Of a stretch of 8,617 nt of DNA, positions 6,235 to 8,617 are shown in pieces; position 1 is the stretch's first letter; each line of letters opens with the position of its first letter. Source of the stretch: Rickettsia typhi (lineage in GTDB: Bacteria; Pseudomonadota; Alphaproteobacteria; Rickettsiales; Rickettsiaceae); the NCBI GenBank assembly GCA_945907105.1, contig CAMDSB010000045.1:1-8617 (forward strand), given 5' to 3'. The notes under the pieces are model-generated. The model was not told the origin of the DNA, made no database searches, and saw nothing but the letters and a program-made list of their open reading frames with translations. The position numbers and the translations under genes were made by a program.

Positions 6235-8202
6235 ATGACGATAAACAATCAAATGTATGACATGCAAGTAATCAAAGTACTGGTGCCAATAGTCGGTATT
6301 TTTCCTCTAGATTACAGCACTGAAACTGCTTACCAGGTGGGCGACCTAGTTGTAGTGCCATTTCGTAATAAAGAAATTACCGCAATCGTATGGGAAGTTA
6401 ACTGTCCTAAGTCCACAAGAGTGCTTAAATCAGTTATTAGCAAATGTCTTTTTGCGCCCAGATTGTCGGTGTCAACTTTGTTAATGATAAAAAGAGCAAG
6501 TGGTTATTACCTTACTGAGCTGGGAACAGTTGCTAAGTTGGTATTACCGGTTGATGTTAACGAATTGCCGATGAAAATTAAGGAGCAGGTCATTAATTTT
6601 GATCACTCTTTGCCGTCTATGTCCCCCGAGCAAGCAGAAGTGTTGGCTCAGATTGAAAATAGTAAAATTCCTGTATTGGTAAAGGGGGTGACTGGTTCTG
6701 GTAAAACAGAAATATATTTTCACGCCATAATGAATTACTTAAAGTCTGGCAAGCAAGTGCTAATAATGCTTCCGGAGATTTCTTTGAGCAAACAAATTAT
6801 TTCTAGGTTTACCCATAGATTCGGCTTTGAACCCGTTATTTGGAATTCCCGAGTGTCTAAGGCCCAGAAAAAAAGAATACTTAGGGGGGTTATAATTGGC
6901 ACAGTAAAAGTAGTGATTGGTGCTAGAAGCTCCCTGTTTTTGCCATATAAAGATCTGGGAATTATTGTTGTTGATGAAGAACATGATAGTTCGTATAAGC
7001 AATCTGAAGGCATATTATACAATGCAAGAGATATGGCGGTGCTTAGAGGATCCATAGAAGCTTCTCAAACTTTGCTGGTGTCTGCAACGCCATCAATCGA
7101 GTCATTATATAACTCCCAGATTAATAAATATAAATTAATAGAGCTTAGTAATAGATACAATGAGGCAATTCTTCCAGAAATACAAATTGTGGATATGAGA
7201 CAAGAATCGCTGCCCAAAAATACTTGGCTCTCAGCTCCGGTTATAAATGAAATAAAATCAACTATAGGAAAAAAGCAGCAGGCGCTCATTTTTTTGAATA
7301 GAAAAGGTTATGCTCCTTTGATGTTGTGCAAGACTTGTGGCTATAGAGCAAATTGTAAATCTTGTTCAGCTTCAATGGTTTTTCATAAAGAAACAAATCG
7401 TCTTGAATGTCACCATTGTGGAAGCGTTGCTTCTATTCCCTCGTGCTGTCCAGATTGTACTCAAAGTGAAAGCTTAGTGTTGTGTGGTCCAGGAATTGAG
7501 AGGATAGGTGAAGAAATCATTAGATTATTTCCTAGCTCTAAAACCGTAGTAGTTAGCAAGGATCAATCTTCATTTGATGGGCAGATGCAAGAATTGCTAA
7601 AAGCAATGGAAGAGGGGGAGATAGATATTTTAATTGGTACACAAGTTATTACTAAAGGCTATCATTTTCCAAAATTAACTCTTGTGGTAGTTGTTGATGC
7701 AGATGTAGGATTTGTTGGAGGCGACCTTAGAGCATCCGAGCGCACATTTCAATTATTAAACCAAGTAGGCGGGAGAGCTGGCAGAGAAAATATAAAGGGA
7801 AAAGTGATGCTACAGACCTATGTTCCTGAGCACAAAGTAATCGATGCCTTCGTCAATAATAAAGAAAGCAATTTTTTTGAAGAAGAGCTGGAGTCGAGAA
7901 AAAATGCCCTTATGCCACCATTTGCCAAGATAGCTGCTATTACTATTACCGGCAATAATCCGACTAAAACAAAAGAAATGGCAAGGAAATTTTTATCATT
8001 TGCTCCCAGAAGTTCTGCTAGAATATTAGGACCAGCAGAGGCTGCGATTTATAAATTATCAGGCAAATATAGGTATAAAATACTAGTAATAGCTCTAAAA
8101 GATTTTAATTTGCAAAAATATTTAAAATTATGGAAAGATACTGCGAGTATACCATCCAGTTTTCAGATCAAAATTGATATTGATCCACAAAGTTTATTGT
8201 AG
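6235..8202 (+). CDS. priA: Primosomal protein N' (PriA), replication-restart helicase
   Basis: PriA is a 3'-to-5' superfamily 2 helicase that recognises stalled or repaired forks and reloads the replicative helicase. The 655-residue product shows the N-terminal 3'-DNA-binding domain (about 12-105, with LVVVPFRNKEITAIVWE), Walker A GVTGSGKTE (151-159, K157), Walker B DEEH (247-250), SATPS (283-287), and the motif V/VI region GTQVITKG (468-475) and QVGGRAGR (510-517). The zinc-binding cysteines 365, 368, 374, 377, 392, 395, 405 and 408 have the family spacing. Only about 45 residues separate the N-terminal domain from Walker A, whereas E. coli PriA (732 residues, Walker Lys230) has about 70 more there, the winged-helix domain, which appears absent. 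The ATG at 6235 is the outermost start, just after an in-frame TAA, but ATGs at 6253 and 6262 are also possible; 6262 (MQVIKVLVP) best matches a normal PriA N terminus. No start has a clear ribosome-binding site. Confidence 0.97.
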   Translation: MTINNQMYDMQVIKVLVPIVGIFPLDYSTETAYQVGDLVVVPFRNKEITAIVWEVNCPKSTRVLKSVISKCLFAPRLSVSTLLMIKRASGYYLTELGTVAKLVLPVDVNELPMKIKEQVINFDHSLPSMSPEQAEVLAQIENSKIPVLVKGVTGSGKTEIYFHAIMNYLKSGKQVLIMLPEISLSKQIISRFTHRFGFEPVIWNSRVSKAQKKRILRGVIIGTVKVVIGARSSLFLPYKDLGIIVVDEEHDSSYKQSEGILYNARDMAVLRGSIEASQTLLVSATPSIESLYNSQINKYKLIELSNRYNEAILPEIQIVDMRQESLPKNTWLSAPVINEIKSTIGKKQQALIFLNRKGYAPLMLCKTCGYRANCKSCSASMVFHKETNRLECHHCGSVASIPSCCPDCTQSESLVLCGPGIERIGEEIIRLFPSSKTVVVSKDQSSFDGQMQELLKAMEEGEIDILIGTQVITKGYHFPKLTLVVVVDADVGFVGGDLRASERTFQLLNQVGGRAGRENIKGKVMLQTYVPEHKVIDAFVNNKESNFFEEELESRKNALMPPFAKIAAITITGNNPTKTKEMARKFLSFAPRSSARILGPAEAAIYKLSGKYRYKILVIALKDFNLQKYLKLWKDTASIPSSFQIKIDIDPQSLL

Positions 8203-8260
8203 TTTTAGTTAAAAATGAAATGAATTATTCTAGGTTCAGTAGTGATATGAGAACACTTGT

Positions 8261-8539
8261 TTACTTAAAATTTGCAGCATAACTCTTTTTAGGAATTTTT
8301 GGCTCTTTTGGAGTGATGATTTCATATGTTAAAGCTTTTTTATTTGCAAAAGTAATAGCTTGTTGCAGAGTTGAGAACAGAATTTTTAGTTCATTAGACA
8401 TATCAGTTGATGAAGTTCTGCCCATAGTAGTTTCCTTAAATTTGCAGTGCGGCTGTTTGACAAACTCCAGTAACCATTTATTATCAGCATGTGCTGATTG
8501 CATTGCTGATTTGGCGGGTTTAAGAATTCTGACTTGCAT
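8261..8539 (-). CDS. NDUFS4-like accessory subunit of respiratory complex I
   Basis: The 92-residue product matches the alphaproteobacterial homologue of mitochondrial NDUFS4 (the 18-kDa or AQDQ subunit, ETC complex I conserved region). It begins with VRILKPAKSAMQSA (3-16), followed by KWLLEF (21-26), MGRTSSTD (39-46), a helix LFSTLQQAITFANKKALTY (54-72) and the C-terminal KKSYAANF (84-91). The subunit sits on the peripheral arm of NADH:quinone oxidoreductase and stabilises the NADH-oxidising module; it has no catalytic residues of its own. Length is near the bacterial norm of about 100 residues, ending just after the ANF block. The usual MGW before the TSS motif is MGR here. No ribosome-binding site is evident before the ATG at 8539. 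It is convergent with priA and not near other nuo genes in this window. Confidence 0.9.
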   Translation of the reverse strand: MQVRILKPAKSAMQSAHADNKWLLEFVKQPHCKFKETTMGRTSSTDMSNELKILFSTLQQAITFANKKALTYEIITPKEPKIPKKSYAANFK

Positions 8540-8584
8540 ATGAAAAATAAATAATGTTTAATTAATTAAAAATGATTTTATCCC
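8540..8584. promoter_or_regulatory. Divergent intergenic region with a 14-bp palindrome
   Basis: This 45-base gap separates the NDUFS4-like gene (minus) from a possible gene starting at 8585 (plus). It contains the perfect palindrome TTTAATTAATTAAA (8557-8570). The region is almost entirely A and T, so palindromes and -10-like hexamers are expected by chance on both strands. Confidence 0.3.
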
Positions 8585-8617
8585 ATGACACAATCTAAAG
8601 CTATTGAAAAAATGAGT
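8585..8617 (+). CDS. Possible start of a divergent gene, cut by the window end
   Basis: An ATG at 8585 opens an 11-codon frame (MTQSKAIEKMS) that runs off the window. It lies at a normal distance from the divergent NDUFS4-like gene and its composition is coding-like, but it has no clear ribosome-binding site and is too short to identify. An ATG at 8572 in another frame stops after eight codons. Confidence 0.35.
   Translation, partial: MTQSKAIEKMS

Noticed and set aside
8203..8260. Terminator between convergent priA and the NDUFS4-like gene
   Set aside because: The best inverted repeat (AGTG...CACT) has only four pairs and no T-run.
8313..8543. 76-codon plus-strand frame opposite the NDUFS4-like gene
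   Set aside because: The minus-strand frame has clear NDUFS4 motifs; this one is its antisense shadow.
1..8617. CRISPR array, insertion sequence, toxin-antitoxin pair, ankyrin or other host-directed effector genes, rickettsial palindromic element
   Set aside because: Looked for on both strands; no regularly spaced repeats, transposase motifs, paired small genes, repeat-protein patterns or in-frame palindromic insertions were seen.

Overview
The window is AT-rich with short intergenic gaps. Its gene content and protein style point to an alphaproteobacterium of the order Rickettsiales, most likely family Rickettsiaceae (Rickettsia or a close relative such as a protist or arthropod endosymbiont). 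The reasons are a small single-HKD phospholipase D with the rickettsial CFTP...C and IAHNKVMI...NFT signatures, a short PriA that lacks a domain present in the E. coli protein, and an NDUFS4-type complex I accessory subunit, a protein shared by alphaproteobacteria and mitochondria. The species cannot be named from the sequence alone.

Layout: (1) 2-508 (+) is the C-terminal part of a large serine recombinase that enters from outside the window. Its last codons run antisense through the 3' end of an intact tRNA-Ser(GCU) gene (476-567, minus). This looks like the junction between an integrated element, lying to the left, and the host chromosome, lying to the right. (2) 568-885 holds no convincing gene; it should contain the tRNA promoter on one side and the promoter of the next gene on the other. 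(3) 886-2957 (+) is a two-gene unit: an EamA/DMT-family permease followed 5 bases later by a HI0933/BaiN-like flavoprotein. (4) 6105-3013 (-) is a convergent two-gene operon: an 824-residue AsmA-like (YhdP-type) envelope protein whose TAA stop is directly followed by the ATG of a membrane-anchored phospholipase D. (5) 6235-8202 (+) is priA, the replication-restart helicase, divergent from the AsmA-like gene across a 129-base region with putative -10 boxes and a 9-bp inverted repeat. (6) 8539-8261 (-) is the NDUFS4-like subunit, convergent with priA. (7) From 8585 (+) a divergent reading frame may begin and leaves the window after 11 codons.

Most of the window is ordinary core genome. I see no CRISPR array, no recognisable defence system and no insertion sequence. 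The points most worth a second look are the recombinase/tRNA junction, the back-to-back coupling of an AsmA-like protein with a phospholipase D (a possible envelope phospholipid unit), and a PriA whose whole length deficit against E. coli falls where the winged-helix domain should be.
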